Source of the DNA: Lachnospiraceae bacterium | GTDB lineage: Bacteria > Bacillota > Clostridia > Lachnospirales > Lachnospiraceae | Reading direction: 5' to 3' | DNA: 64,000 nt | Assembly: GCA_017936785.1 (NCBI GenBank) | Contig: JAGBEV010000053.1 | Coordinates: 1-64,000, forward strand | In this document: piece by piece, positions 8,943-17,667 of the stretch | Layout: each line of letters begins with the position of its first letter | Position numbering within the stretch: the stretch's first letter is position 1 | Program-made: the position numbers and the translations under genes | Notes under the pieces: generated by a model | What the model was told of the DNA's origin: nothing | Database searches by the model: none | What the model saw: only the letters and a program-made list of their open reading frames with translations

Positions 8943-9344
8943 TCATTGGGATATATCATCCCGCATCGTTATTTCTCTTAAGAAGGTTTCCAGATCAAAT
9001 TCCGAATCGGAAAACAAAATCTTTCTGGATGCAGTAAAATAACTGATCAGCCTTATCATGATCTCCAGTTTTGTGATTTCTGAACAGTTTTTCAGCATAC
9101 ACCATATCTGCTCTCCATCCTGAAAATCTCCATACAAAAGATAATCAGCAGATATTCCGTAAACTGTTTTCAATTTTTCCAGAACCTCCATGGAAATATT
9201 GTTTTCTCCGCGCTCCAGCTTTTGATACCCTTCCCTGCTCATTCCCAGCTTCTCTGCGAATTGTTTTTGTGTAAACCCCAGAAGCAGACGGATTGCTTTT
9301 AGTCTTTCCGTCCGGTCCTTTTTCTTCTCATTTGCATTTTTCAA
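8943..9344 (-). CDS. XRE-family helix-turn-helix regulator
   Basis: 133 aa. A Cro/CI-type HTH at residues 14-70 (RLLLGFTQKQFAEKLGMSRE, then LERGENNISMEVLEKL) is followed by about 60 residues without a recognised domain, perhaps a dimerisation tail. It is the first gene of a two-gene unit with the LytTR regulator. The upstream 186 bases contain TATTAT-like AT-rich sequence but no clear -35. Its targets are unknown. Confidence 0.85.
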   Translation of the reverse strand: MKNANEKKKDRTERLKAIRLLLGFTQKQFAEKLGMSREGYQKLERGENNISMEVLEKLKTVYGISADYLLYGDFQDGEQIWCMLKNCSEITKLEIMIRLISYFTASRKILFSDSEFDLETFLREITMRDDISQ

Positions 9345-9530
9345 TTAAATCACCATTTGTATAATACATCCTTAGTAAAACTATGATACAGGCGAAAAAT
9401 AAAATGTGCCAGAATCCGGTTGGGTCTTTCATGTACCTTACAAGGGTGCACTTTACTTCCTCACATACAAAAATTTGTTATAAAAAAAGAAATCCATTCC
9501 AACGGGAACAGACCTCTTTTCTTATCGTTT

Positions 9531-10115
9531 CTATATTCCGGCAATATTGCAGATTGTATCCACACAGGTTTCAATTCCAAGAGAGGAAGTGTTTAAAGAA
9601 ATATCATAATAATCCGCCACGCCAAAATCCGTATTGGTATAGTAAGCACAATATTTCTTTCTCGCCTTATCAATGGCACGGATCTCCTCACTGATCTTCG
9701 CTTCTGTGGCATCCGGCATCTTTTCCTTCATTCTCTCTAAGCGCCAATAAGGATCTGCATGTACAAACACATGAAGACAACTATCAAATTCCTTTAATAT
9801 GGTATTGGCATTTCTTCCTACAATAACACAACTGCCTTTTTCTCCGATCTTACGGATCACCTGCTGCTGCACTTCAAACAATTTCTCATTTAAAGGCTTA
9901 TTATAAAAATCAAACAGACTTTGTGCAAAGCCAAAATTAACAGGAACTTTTTCATCCCATTTTAAAATGCTTTCCATATCAATATTGGATTCTTTTGCCG
10001 CCCTTAAAATGATTGCTTTGTCATAATATTCATAATGAAGTCTTTTTGCCACTTCCCTGCCGATCTCGCCGCCTCCGGCACCAAATTCACGACTGATTGT
10101 AATAATTTTTTTCAT
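9531..10115 (-). CDS. cytidylate-kinase-like P-loop protein (copy 1)
   Basis: 194 aa, with the start set at the ATG behind AGGAGCGTGTGCCC. It begins ITISREFGAGGGEIGREVAKRL, the pattern of the cytidylate-kinase-like family (PF13189 type), in which the phosphate loop lacks the usual GKS/T. Later motifs IVGRNANTIL and RMKEKMPDA fit the family. Real CMP kinases of Clostridia are a different protein, so the substrate is unknown. It is the last gene of an amino acid ABC transporter operon, 12 bases after the ATPase gene. A paralogue at 44175-44786 sits beside a second such transporter. Confidence 0.8.
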   Translation of the reverse strand: MKKIITISREFGAGGGEIGREVAKRLHYEYYDKAIILRAAKESNIDMESILKWDEKVPVNFGFAQSLFDFYNKPLNEKLFEVQQQVIRKIGEKGSCVIVGRNANTILKEFDSCLHVFVHADPYWRLERMKEKMPDATEAKISEEIRAIDKARKKYCAYYTNTDFGVADYYDISLNTSSLGIETCVDTICNIAGI

Positions 10116-10127
10116 GGGCACACGCTC

Positions 10128-10868
10128 CTATAATACTTTATTCAGGAAATCAATAGTTCTGGCTTCCTTGGGATGGGAAATCACTTCCTCAGGTGTTCCC
10201 TGCTCCACAATGTAGCCGCCGTCCATAAATACAATACGGTCTGCCACCTCTCTTGCAAAACCGATCTCATGAGTAACCACTACCATGGTCATGCCTTCTG
10301 CCGCAAGCTCCTGCATAACGCTTAAAACCTCTCCTACCATTTCCGGGTCCAAAGCTGATGTAGGTTCATCGAAAAGCATAACATCAGGATTCATGGCAAG
10401 GGCTCTGGCTATTGCCACACGCTGTTTTTGTCCGCCGGATAACTGGGACGGGTAAGCATCTGCCTTTAATTCCATGCCAACTCTTTTTAAAAGCTGCATG
10501 CCTTTATCTTTTGCCTCTTCCTTGGTCATCAGCTTTAATTCTACGGGAGCCAGCATAATGTTTTCCAAAACAGTCTTATGGGGAAACAGATTAAAATGCT
10601 GGAATACCATTCCGATATTTTCACGGACCTTATTGATATCTGTGTGTTTATCCGTTACATCATTATCATCTACAATGATGGTACCGCTGGTAGCAACCTC
10701 TAATTGATTTAAACAGCGCAGGAAAGTGGATTTACCGCTTCCGGAAGGTCCTAATAAAACAACAACTTCTCCCTCGGAAATATCAATACTGATATCCTTT
10801 AACACTTCTAATTTGCCGAAGTTCTTTTTTAAGTTCTCAACATGAACCATCACTTTTCTATCTTCCAC
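10128..10868 (-). CDS. polar amino acid ABC transporter, ATP-binding subunit
   Basis: 246 aa GlnQ-type ATPase that powers uptake of an amino acid. It has Walker [10 protein letters not shown] (about 39-47), signature LSGGQKQR (about 144-151), Walker [13 protein letters not shown], and switch His in VVVTHE. A GTG start is preferred because AAAGGAGGG lies 7 bases upstream of it. The start overlaps the permease stop by 11 bases. Substrate specificity cannot be read from the ATPase. Confidence 0.93.
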   Translation of the reverse strand: MEDRKVMVHVENLKKNFGKLEVLKDISIDISEGEVVVLLGPSGSGKSTFLRCLNQLEVATSGTIIVDDNDVTDKHTDINKVRENIGMVFQHFNLFPHKTVLENIMLAPVELKLMTKEEAKDKGMQLLKRVGMELKADAYPSQLSGGQKQRVAIARALAMNPDVMLFDEPTSALDPEMVGEVLSVMQELAAEGMTMVVVTHEIGFAREVADRIVFMDGGYIVEQGTPEEVISHPKEARTIDFLNKVL

Positions 10869-11526
10869 GGTTTACCCTCCTTTCAATCCTCTTGGCAATT
10901 TTACTGAGAGTAACGATAACGATCATATACATAAGACCTATAATGGTCCAGGTCTGTAAAACCTTAAAGGTATTTCCGGCAATGGTCTTACCCATATTGG
11001 TAAGTTCCGGGAAAGCAATAACGGAAAGAATGGATGTGTCCTTTAAGGTAATGATAAACTGGTTGATAATGGAAGGGATCATGGTACGGATTGCCTGGGG
11101 AAGCACTACCTGTCTCATACTTTTACCATAAGATAATCCCAGACTTCTGCTTGCCTCCATCTGCCCTTTATCCACACTTTCAATTCCGGCACGGATAATT
11201 TCCGCCATATAAGCACCGCAGTTCATGGCAAGTGCAACCGTTCCTGCCTGAAGGGCCGATAAACGGAAATCCTGTACACCCATAGCTTTGATTCCCGCAG
11301 GAACACCAAAATAAATAAAGTAGGCAAGTACGATCAACGGAACACCGCGGACCGCATCTACATAAACTGTACCGATAAAATTAAAAAAACGGTTTCTTCC
11401 TACATTCATCAAAGCAAAAATCAATCCGATGATCATGGCAAAAAACAGTGACAACAAGGTCAGCAATATTGTCTGTCCTAAAGATCTCAACAGCATAATG
11501 CCATATGTTTCAATAATAGAAATCAT
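10858..11526 (-). CDS. polar amino acid ABC transporter, permease subunit
   Basis: 222 aa HisM/GlnP-type permease with about five membrane spans and the ABC-coupling EAA loop ([29 protein letters not shown], with the EAA...G core starting near residue 133). The sequence [15 protein letters not shown] near residue 60 is typical of amino acid permeases. RBS AAAGGAGATAAAGA. It lies between the binding protein and the ATPase genes; a hairpin separates it from the binding-protein gene. Confidence 0.93.
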   Translation of the reverse strand: MISIIETYGIMLLRSLGQTILLTLLSLFFAMIIGLIFALMNVGRNRFFNFIGTVYVDAVRGVPLIVLAYFIYFGVPAGIKAMGVQDFRLSALQAGTVALAMNCGAYMAEIIRAGIESVDKGQMEASRSLGLSYGKSMRQVVLPQAIRTMIPSIINQFIITLKDTSILSVIAFPELTNMGKTIAGNTFKVLQTWTIIGLMYMIVIVTLSKIAKRIERRVNRGR

Positions 11527-11572
11527 TCTTTATCTCCTTTTTCTTTATTTTATATGGGGTTTTATAGCAAGA

Positions 11573-11603
11573 ACGTGAGAACCCCTCATAAGGATTCCCA
11601 CGT
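11573..11603 (-). terminator. intra-operon hairpin after the binding-protein gene
   Basis: On the minus strand ACGTGGGAATCC pairs with GGGTTCTCACGT through 12 bp with two G-U pairs and a 7-nt loop. It lies 17 bases after the binding-protein stop and 46 bases before the permease start. The downstream sequence TTCTTGCT is only moderately T-rich, so partial termination or 3'-end protection is likely. Such hairpins commonly raise binding protein over membrane subunits. Confidence 0.65.
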
Positions 11604-11620
11604 CTGCTTCAAGATCATGA

Positions 11621-12454
11621 TTATTTCAGATACTTATCAATAATTTCATCATATGTGCCGTTTGCTTTGATATTAGCAAGACCTGCGTTGAACATATCAA
11701 GTAATTCCTGATCTGCTTCATCCATAATTGCGAATCCGTAAGGAGCACCTTCACTTTCCATTCCCTCAGGAATCTTCAGTGCAAGACCGCCCTCTTTAAT
11801 TGAAGCTGCCATGATCGGTGTATCCTCTACACAAGCTGCGCTGTTGCCAAGAATAACATCCTGATACATAGTAGGTGAATCCTCAAATACAGTTACTGTA
11901 AATCCATACTGATCTTTTAAGCTGTTTGCAAAATCAGCACCTGCTGTACCGTTTTTAACAGCTACATTCTTACCTTCCAGATCTTCAAAGCTTGCAATGT
12001 CGCTGTCTACTCCGACTACAAATGTCTGAGTTGCATCATAGTAACCATCGGAGAAAATCCAGCCGGAATCAATACGTTCCTGTTTGATCGTTGCTCCCGC
12101 AATGATACCATCTGCCTGACCAGCCTGAACTGCTGCTACTGCTGCATCCCAGCCAAGGCTCTGTAATTCATACTCAAATCCCTGGTCCTCTGCGATTGCT
12201 GCAAGAATATCCACATCGATACCAACAAACTCGTTATTTTCGTTTGTATACTCAAAAGGTTTGAATACAGTATCTGTTGCAATAACCCAGGTCTTATCGG
12301 ATTTTGCTCCCTCTGTTTCTTCTGTTTCAGGTGCTTCAGCTTCTGTATTTGCAGGAGCTTCTGTGTTTGTTTCCTCTGCTGCATCAGAACCGCAGCCAAC
12401 TAACATACCTGCTAATACAGTTGCGCATAACAATAATGCTAATGACTTTTTCAT
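11621..12454 (-). CDS. amino acid ABC transporter substrate-binding lipoprotein
   Basis: 277 aa from the ATG behind GGGAGGAGACTTATT; a longer frame upstream has no RBS. Signal peptide and lipobox LAGMLVGC place it as a membrane-anchored lipoprotein. A Thr/Glu/Ala-rich linker follows (about 25-45), then an SBP_bac_3 domain: WVIATDTVFKPFEYTNENN, FVGIDVDILAAIAEDQG, and GIIAGATIKQERIDSG. The last resembles polar amino acid binders, but the ligand cannot be named. It is the first gene of the transporter operon, under a consensus promoter. Confidence 0.92.
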   Translation of the reverse strand: MKKSLALLLCATVLAGMLVGCGSDAAEETNTEAPANTEAEAPETEETEGAKSDKTWVIATDTVFKPFEYTNENNEFVGIDVDILAAIAEDQGFEYELQSLGWDAAVAAVQAGQADGIIAGATIKQERIDSGWIFSDGYYDATQTFVVGVDSDIASFEDLEGKNVAVKNGTAGADFANSLKDQYGFTVTVFEDSPTMYQDVILGNSAACVEDTPIMAASIKEGGLALKIPEGMESEGAPYGFAIMDEADQELLDMFNAGLANIKANGTYDEIIDKYLK

Positions 12455-12561
12455 AATAAGTCTCCTCCCATATAAAATTTGGATAAAAACAGGCAGAATA
12501 CAAATTGCCATCGTATAACTACTTTCGACATCTTTGTCTCCCGCCCAAGTCCATGGTACTC

Positions 12562-12590
12562 ATTATAGACAATTGACAATTTTTTGTCAA
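12562..12590 (-). promoter_or_regulatory. consensus sigma-A promoter with overlapping palindrome
   Basis: TTGACA (12585-12590), 17-nt spacer, TATAAT (12562-12567): a perfect consensus promoter for the ABC transporter operon. The -35 is part of a perfect palindrome, TTGACAA-tttt-TTGTCAA on either strand (12573-12590), and a third TTGTC half-site follows. A strong promoter with a built-in operator suggests repression, perhaps by an amino-acid-responsive regulator that is not adjacent. About 100 bases of leader precede the start codon. Confidence 0.85.
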
Positions 12591-12623
12591 GTTTTATGGT
12601 TTTTGCCTTGAATTTTCTTTTGT

Positions 12624-13868
12624 CTATGACCTGTAATCTCCATTGATCTTTACATAATCATAGGTCAGATCGCATCCCCAGGCTTTTGCCTGTGCTTCTC
12701 CCTGATGCAGGTCAATATTGATAAAGATTTCATCAGCAGCCAGAATATCTGCCGCCTCTTCTTCAGAAAATGCCACACCGCTGCCATTTTCACATACATG
12801 GATGCTTCCTTTTACAGAAGCAAGGTCTACTTCTACCTTGTCAATATCAAAATCTGCCTCCGCATATCCAATGGCACAAAGCACACGTCCCCAGTTAGCA
12901 TCCTCTCCGAACATGGCACATTTCAGAAGGGGTGAACGGATCACGCTTTTTGCCACAATGATGGCTGTTTCCTGATCGGGGGCTCCCTTACAGGTACATT
13001 CCAGCAGCTTGGAAGCTCCTTCTCCGTCTTTGGCAAGCATACGGGTCAAATTCATCAATACCAGATAAAGAGCCTGACAGAAGATTTCATAGTCTTCCCC
13101 CTCTTCTGAGATCCGGGAATTTCCTGCCTCTCCGTTTGCCAGCACACAGACCATGTCATTGGTGGAAGTATCTCCGTCAATGCTGAGACAGTTATAAGTA
13201 ACTTTAACGATCCTGCTCAATGCTGCCTGAAGCAGTTCCCTGTCAATGGACACATCAGTAGTCACAAAATTTAAAGTAGTTGCCATATTTGGATGGATCA
13301 TACCGCTTCCCTTAGCCATTCCGCCGATTTTTACAAGAGAACCGCCCACTTCAAATTCTACTGCCACTTCCTTCATAACGGTATCTGTGGTCATAATGGC
13401 ATTTGCTGCCTTTTTATGGTTAGCAGCAGATAACCCATCTGCCAGTTCCCTGATATGTGTTTCAATAGGCTCAATGGGAAGAATCTGTCCGATCACTCCT
13501 GTAGATGCTACTATAACTTCTTCCGGCTGTATTCCCAGTTCCCCTGCTGCCAATTGACACATTCTCTCTGCTTTTGCCTCTCCGTCCCCATTACAGGTAT
13601 TTGCATTCTTGCTGTTGGCAATGACCGCTTTTGCCTTTCCGCCTGTTTTCATTAGATTTCTTTTTGTCACAAGGATCGGTGCACCCTTTACTTTATTTAA
13701 AGTATAAACTGCTGCTGCATCACATTCTTTTTCGCTGTAGATCAATGCAAGATCATTTTTGTTTTTATCAGGATTCAGTCCGCAGTTCAGTCCGTTTGCT
13801 GAAAATCCTCTGGCAGCACATACACCGCCTTCTATATAGGTAAATCCATTTTCATTTTTCATTTCCAT
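12624..13868 (-). CDS. argJ: bifunctional ornithine acetyltransferase / N-acetylglutamate synthase ArgJ
   Basis: Transfers acetyl groups from N-acetylornithine to glutamate, cycling acetyl in arginine synthesis. About 414 aa. The self-cleavage site that frees the catalytic Thr is intact: KGSGMIHPNMATTLNF, with the Thr about 197 residues in. The start is uncertain among a GTG four codons upstream and ATGs at 13868 and 13862; GGAAGAAATT fits the one chosen. It stands alone here, without argC, argB or argD, behind its own promoter and a structured leader. Confidence 0.94.
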   Translation of the reverse strand: MEMKNENGFTYIEGGVCAARGFSANGLNCGLNPDKNKNDLALIYSEKECDAAAVYTLNKVKGAPILVTKRNLMKTGGKAKAVIANSKNANTCNGDGEAKAERMCQLAAGELGIQPEEVIVASTGVIGQILPIEPIETHIRELADGLSAANHKKAANAIMTTDTVMKEVAVEFEVGGSLVKIGGMAKGSGMIHPNMATTLNFVTTDVSIDRELLQAALSRIVKVTYNCLSIDGDTSTNDMVCVLANGEAGNSRISEEGEDYEIFCQALYLVLMNLTRMLAKDGEGASKLLECTCKGAPDQETAIIVAKSVIRSPLLKCAMFGEDANWGRVLCAIGYAEADFDIDKVEVDLASVKGSIHVCENGSGVAFSEEEAADILAADEIFINIDLHQGEAQAKAWGCDLTYDYVKINGDYRS

Positions 13869-13912
13869 AATTTCTTCCACACCTTTTGTCCTATATTTTG
13901 TTATCTTTTACA

Positions 13913-13970
13913 AAACCGGATTCCATGAGTAACTGTCCTTACTCTGATATTTTGCAGGCAAGTCCGGTTT
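13913..13970 (-). promoter_or_regulatory. structured 5' leader of argJ
   Basis: On the minus strand AAACCGGA (13963-13970) pairs perfectly with TCCGGTTT (13913-13920). Inside lies a second perfect stem, GAGTAA/TTACTC, around a GGACAG hexaloop (13927-13944). The element begins about 6 bases after the predicted transcription start and ends about 45 bases before argJ. The outer arm is followed by TTTTG, so it might terminate. No T-box core (AGGGTGGNACCGCG) is present. Its role is unknown. Confidence 0.5.
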
Positions 13971-13982
13971 ATGCACATTAAA

Positions 13983-14012
13983 AATGTACTCCCCTACAGC
14001 AGTATTTGTCAA
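13983..14012 (-). promoter_or_regulatory. candidate sigma-A promoter of argJ
   Basis: TTGACA (14007-14012), 18-nt spacer, TACATT (13983-13988). The region is bracketed by an 11-bp inverted repeat, AAAATGTACTC (13981-13991) with GAGTACATTTT (14030-14040). That repeat encloses the promoter and could be an operator or the terminator stem of the upstream FlxA-like gene. Confidence 0.6.
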
Positions 14013-14056
14013 TTCTTTCCTGCCTGAGAGAGTACATTTTAATCTTTGACATAACA

Positions 14057-14797
14057 TTAAAGTCTGATGTCAATTGTTTGGAGCACTGTAGATTTTTCCT
14101 TTTCCTCTTCAGTTCCCTTTTCCAACTTGTAAAGATAATTTTCCTTTTCGTCCTCATCATTTTTACTATCTGCCGGTTCTTGGGCGCCTTCCATCCGGTC
14201 TTTTTCTGCTGCCTCTGCCATCTCATCAGCCGCCTCTGCCAAAAGCCCTATCTGCTTTCTTTCCACATTTCCCTTTTTTTCCTCCAGATCAGCTAATGCA
14301 TCTATTTTCTCCTTTGAATAAATTCCCATGGAAGCATCCTCTTTGATCTCTGAAGCAAGGGTGCGGATCTTCGACTTTATTTCAGCAGCAACGTGCCCTT
14401 GTACATGGGAAAGCTTCTTTGCAGATTGTGCTGAAACCAGAGCCTTTGCCCCTGCCTCGGTAAAACCCGTTTCCGCTGCAGCGTTTTCCTGCTCTGAGTT
14501 TTCCTTACTGCCCAGCATTTCATCCATGGCAGGCTCCTTTTGCTGTTGCTTTTCCTGCCGCATTTCTAACCGATGCTGCCTAAGCTGCATATTCAGATCC
14601 ATGATCTGTTGATTATACTCCTGCCGCTTCTTCATTTTTTCTTCTAAGCTCAGGTCCTTATTTTCAGACAATTCCTGTATTTTCTTTTGAAGCTCCGTAA
14701 TCTGCCTCTGAATATTTCTTGTAACGGCATCCGCCTCTGTTACAGCCGGCTGTGTTCCGGGATATCCTCCCGCAGCCTGTATTCCTCCTATTTGCAT
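14057..14797 (-). CDS. FlxA-like coiled-coil protein
   Basis: 246 aa from the ATG behind AGGAGG. It is rich in Glu, Lys, Gln and Ala with a strong heptad pattern at about 27-85 (ITELQKKIQELSENKDLS, then EEKMKKRQEY), as in the FlxA-like family (PF14282). E. coli flxA depends on the flagellar sigma factor FliA, and this gene lies last in a unit with two sigma-D-like promoters. No signal peptide or membrane span is present. It is 4 bases after the 331-aa gene. The link to motility is inferred; the molecular role is unknown. Confidence 0.65.
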   Translation of the reverse strand: MQIGGIQAAGGYPGTQPAVTEADAVTRNIQRQITELQKKIQELSENKDLSLEEKMKKRQEYNQQIMDLNMQLRQHRLEMRQEKQQQKEPAMDEMLGSKENSEQENAAAETGFTEAGAKALVSAQSAKKLSHVQGHVAAEIKSKIRTLASEIKEDASMGIYSKEKIDALADLEEKKGNVERKQIGLLAEAADEMAEAAEKDRMEGAQEPADSKNDEDEKENYLYKLEKGTEEEKEKSTVLQTIDIRL

Positions 14798-14801
14798 ATG
14801 A

Positions 14802-15797
14802 TTATCCTCCTGCAAGAATCCGGGCAAATTCCTGCAAACTTCTCTGCAGAAAATTCCCGTCCAAAACCATGTTTTGTTCCATAATGCTGTTCATAAAAGA
14901 ATCTATATCCGATTTATCCGTATGATCATAGGTGCTCTCTATTTTTGTGTTGTCCACATTCTTTTTCCAGGTCACCTGTTCATTCCTGATATCTTCAAAA
15001 GCTTTGGGATTATTCCGGTTCGCATCTATTTCCCAATCAATGCGATATTTTGCAGCCTTTTGCATGAGCAGCTCATCATTTCGGGCAAAAGCTTCATCCC
15101 GCATTGCTATATAATTCTGATACTTTTCAGGATCGATCCTTTTCATGAACTCTCCTGAACTGACGTAATCATCCGGCGCTCCCACCAATGCTCCCCATCG
15201 GATGTCATAAGACACATTGCCCTGCTCATCCGTTTTACCATTGATTCCATACTTTGCAATAGTATTCATGGCATCCATAAAAAGAATGGCTTTATCTTCA
15301 TCCAATCCTTTCGCCAGAAACTTTGCTTCCTCCAGACCGACAAAGATCATTTCCCGCCTTTGCTCCTCTGTCAGATCTCCCACATTATGGGGGATTAAAT
15401 TGTTTTCGATAATGGAATAAGCACCCTTAACAATCTTTTCATCCGCTCCCTGCAGACTCCTTCTTAATTTGTCATTAGTCTGAATGTTGGGAATGATCCG
15501 ATACAGTTTTCCCGCAGACTTTGCGGACTCATTTAATAGTATCACTTTTTCTTCATAGCTTAAGACAACCATATCCTGATCTTCATTCCTGATTTCCATG
15601 GCATTTCTGTTTAACTGCGCAATTCCTTCTTCTGAAATTTCCACCGCCACACTGTTTTTTGCTTCCTGAAACAGATTTACTTTTTCTCCCTTTTCTACCC
15701 TGCTCATATATTTTCTGCCTGCAATATCTCCGGATTTTGCAGAGGGATTTCCTTTAACAACTCCTGCATTGGAAGCAGTATACGAATCAATCCTCAT
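14802..15797 (-). CDS. uncharacterised protein of the sigma-D operon (331 aa)
   Basis: Not recognised as a named family. Started at the ATG behind GGGAGGATTACAGG. The N-terminus MRIDSYTASNAG resembles the short MRIDxY openings seen on flagellar regulators and structural proteins of Clostridia. Residues 60-330 are acidic and mostly helical, with no membrane span or signal peptide (for example LSYEEKVILLNESAKSAGK and EKYQNYIAMRDEAFARNDEL). It has its own sigma-D-like promoter 66 bases upstream and lies 4 bases before the FlxA-like gene. Export by the flagellar apparatus or a cytoplasmic chaperone role are both possible. Confidence 0.75.
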   Translation of the reverse strand: MRIDSYTASNAGVVKGNPSAKSGDIAGRKYMSRVEKGEKVNLFQEAKNSVAVEISEEGIAQLNRNAMEIRNEDQDMVVLSYEEKVILLNESAKSAGKLYRIIPNIQTNDKLRRSLQGADEKIVKGAYSIIENNLIPHNVGDLTEEQRREMIFVGLEEAKFLAKGLDEDKAILFMDAMNTIAKYGINGKTDEQGNVSYDIRWGALVGAPDDYVSSGEFMKRIDPEKYQNYIAMRDEAFARNDELLMQKAAKYRIDWEIDANRNNPKAFEDIRNEQVTWKKNVDNTKIESTYDHTDKSDIDSFMNSIMEQNMVLDGNFLQRSLQEFARILAGG

Positions 15798-15862
15798 CCT
15801 GTAATCCTCCCTGATCAATTGATTGAAATCCTTTTCTATTTCGCTTTTCTTCTTATAATTTA

Positions 15863-15890
15863 TTATCGGCTTTTTCTTTCACTTCCTTTA
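15863..15890 (-). promoter_or_regulatory. sigma-D (FliA-type) promoter, internal
   Basis: TAAA (15887-15890), 16-nt spacer, GCCGATAA (15863-15870) on the minus strand. This equals the flagellar sigma factor consensus TAAA-N15/16-GCCGATAA. It lies 66 bases before the 331-aa gene. The spacing is identical to that of the second such promoter at 17846-17873. Confidence 0.8.
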
Positions 15891-15958
15891 ATTTTCATTA
15901 CTGTATCCATTCTGCTTCATATCATCAACTGTTATTTCCTTTTTACCGAAGGCTGGAT

Positions 15959-16069
15959 TTAAATACGAATATCCACGTTTTCATACTTACCTTTCATTGC
16001 ACTGTCCGGCAGATCGGAGCCTTTGCCTGCAGCTTCTTTCTCCGTCTCTTTTGCCATCTCTTTTGCCAT
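15959..16069 (-). pseudogene. 36-codon ORF, possible relic of a FlxA-like C-terminus
   Basis: In the 310-base gap between the 519-aa and 331-aa genes a short frame reads MAKEMAKETEKEAAGKGS and ends YENVDIRI, resembling the QTIDIRL ending of the FlxA-like protein downstream. It has no ribosome binding site and is preceded by an in-frame stop. It is most simply the remains of a duplicated FlxA-like gene, but a tiny real gene cannot be excluded. The rest of this gap holds the internal sigma-D promoter. Confidence 0.4.
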
Positions 16070-16107
16070 CTGCGCCGTTTATTTACTTTTATGATCCAAA
16101 CTATTCC

Positions 16108-17667
16108 TTACTCTATTTTTCCATCCAGAAAATCCTGCCAGAAGCTTTCACGGGCAGCAAATCTGAGATTGTCATGCCGGTCAAATCTGTTCAAAAACTT
16201 TAAGACTTTCTGATAGTCCCCGGAATTTTTAAATGGTATGGACCACTCATATCCTTCGCTTTGTCCTGCCCTCCTGCAAAAGATTCCATCTTCTGTATAC
16301 CATGTAATATACTTGATATCTTCTTCTCCTGTCTCAGAAGCCGGATAAGTACACTGGGTAGATTCGGATAACAGCATATTTTGTGCCTCTTTCATTCTCT
16401 TTTCCCATTCTTCTCTTTTCAGTTCTCTGATGTCATCTTCCATTTCATCAAAATTATCCAAAAATTTATCCCATTCCTTTAATGTAAAGGAAGCGCCTCC
16501 GATCTGAAAGGTCTGCTCCGTATCGCCATTTAAGATTTTGGAAAATATTTCTTCCATCATCTCCCGAAATACTTCCATATAATTTATTTTTGGCTTGTCA
16601 TCATTGTGAGAGGCTGTTTCCTCCCGGTCATTTTCAGGCTCAACTTCTTCCGTCGGTTGACCGGATGCTGCCTTTTCCTCTGACAATTTTTCCAATTTTG
16701 CAATAAAGGACTTGTAAAACTCTTTTTCCTTTTCCAATTCCTTTTGCACCTCGGGAGAGCGTTCTATTTCTTCTGTCAGAGGATATTCCAGATCATCCAG
16801 AGCTTCCTTTGCGGCTTTCAGTGCCGATTCTATGGAATCCCCCAGCAGATCCCCGCTGCCGTTTTCTCCCTTCTGCCATTTCCGTATACGCTGCAGCATC
16901 ATGGAAGAAATATGAGTAAGCATACCATTATCATCCATTCCCATTCCGTCTGCGCCTGTTTCATCTGCCGCCTCAAGCCATGCCTTTGCCACTTCCCGGG
17001 GTACATTTGGACCTGCATAATGCAGGGACATCCGGGCAGATTTATCTTCCCATTCCATATTTTCAAAATCCACAAACCTGAGGCTGAAACCGGACATTGT
17101 TTCCACAAGCTTCTGGCATTTCAAAAACTGGCTGTAAATGCCTGCCTTTGAATAATCATCCTGCATGCGGATCATCATGGCACACCAGTCATATTTTGCA
17201 TTCACAAAAGAATCAAGATCCGGATTTCCTTCCCAATATCCGTTCATCCGGGCATTCTCCCCATAAACCTTCATCTGATGATAAGAGCCAAAAGTACCGC
17301 CATCTGAAATTCCCTGGTCATCTGCATAACAAAGCAGCGCAAACATTTCAAGCTGGGAGGCATTCCTGGGATCAACTTTATTTACATGTACCTTATAAGA
17401 AACTGTCTTCCCGCCATAGTTAGATGTTACCTGAACAACGGGATCTTCTGCCGTGGACTCCTCTGCATACTGTGCTTTCATGCCATAACTTACATTGGTA
17501 TTTCCATAAGGAATCATAGTAAGCCCGATCACCTGGCTGTCATTTTGTTCATCTGTTTCCTGTGCCCCAAAGGAAATTTCCGAATAAAATTCCTCTGTCA
17601 CAGTAGTTGTGCTCTGATAGGTATATGTATTTTGCCCATATCCCCCTTGTACTGCCCCTACTGCCAT
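16108..17667 (-). CDS. uncharacterised protein of the sigma-D operon (519 aa)
   Basis: Not recognised. The start is the ATG behind AAAGGAGTAACT; the 35 codons upstream lack an RBS. N-terminal residues 1-60 are Tyr/Thr/Ser/Gly-rich (AVQGGYGQNTYTYQSTTT). The middle part is mixed alpha/beta with Cys residues, 290-370 is an acidic coiled-coil-like stretch, and the end (about 440-519) is compact and aromatic (YITWYTEDGIFCRR). There is no signal peptide or membrane span. It is the first gene of a three-gene unit behind a sigma-D promoter, so it is probably expressed with motility genes. Confidence 0.75.
   Translation of the reverse strand: MAVGAVQGGYGQNTYTYQSTTTVTEEFYSEISFGAQETDEQNDSQVIGLTMIPYGNTNVSYGMKAQYAEESTAEDPVVQVTSNYGGKTVSYKVHVNKVDPRNASQLEMFALLCYADDQGISDGGTFGSYHQMKVYGENARMNGYWEGNPDLDSFVNAKYDWCAMMIRMQDDYSKAGIYSQFLKCQKLVETMSGFSLRFVDFENMEWEDKSARMSLHYAGPNVPREVAKAWLEAADETGADGMGMDDNGMLTHISSMMLQRIRKWQKGENGSGDLLGDSIESALKAAKEALDDLEYPLTEEIERSPEVQKELEKEKEFYKSFIAKLEKLSEEKAASGQPTEEVEPENDREETASHNDDKPKINYMEVFREMMEEIFSKILNGDTEQTFQIGGASFTLKEWDKFLDNFDEMEDDIRELKREEWEKRMKEAQNMLLSESTQCTYPASETGEEDIKYITWYTEDGIFCRRAGQSEGYEWSIPFKNSGDYQKVLKFLNRFDRHDNLRFAARESFWQDFLDGKIE

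Noticed and set aside
13881-14056. T-box riboswitch before argJ
   Set aside because: The conserved T-box antiterminator sequence and a specifier loop could not be found; the structure is reported as unclassified.
16744-17151. 135-codon plus-strand ORF over the 519-aa gene
   Set aside because: Antisense shadow with Cys/His/Phe-rich nonsense composition and no ribosome binding site.
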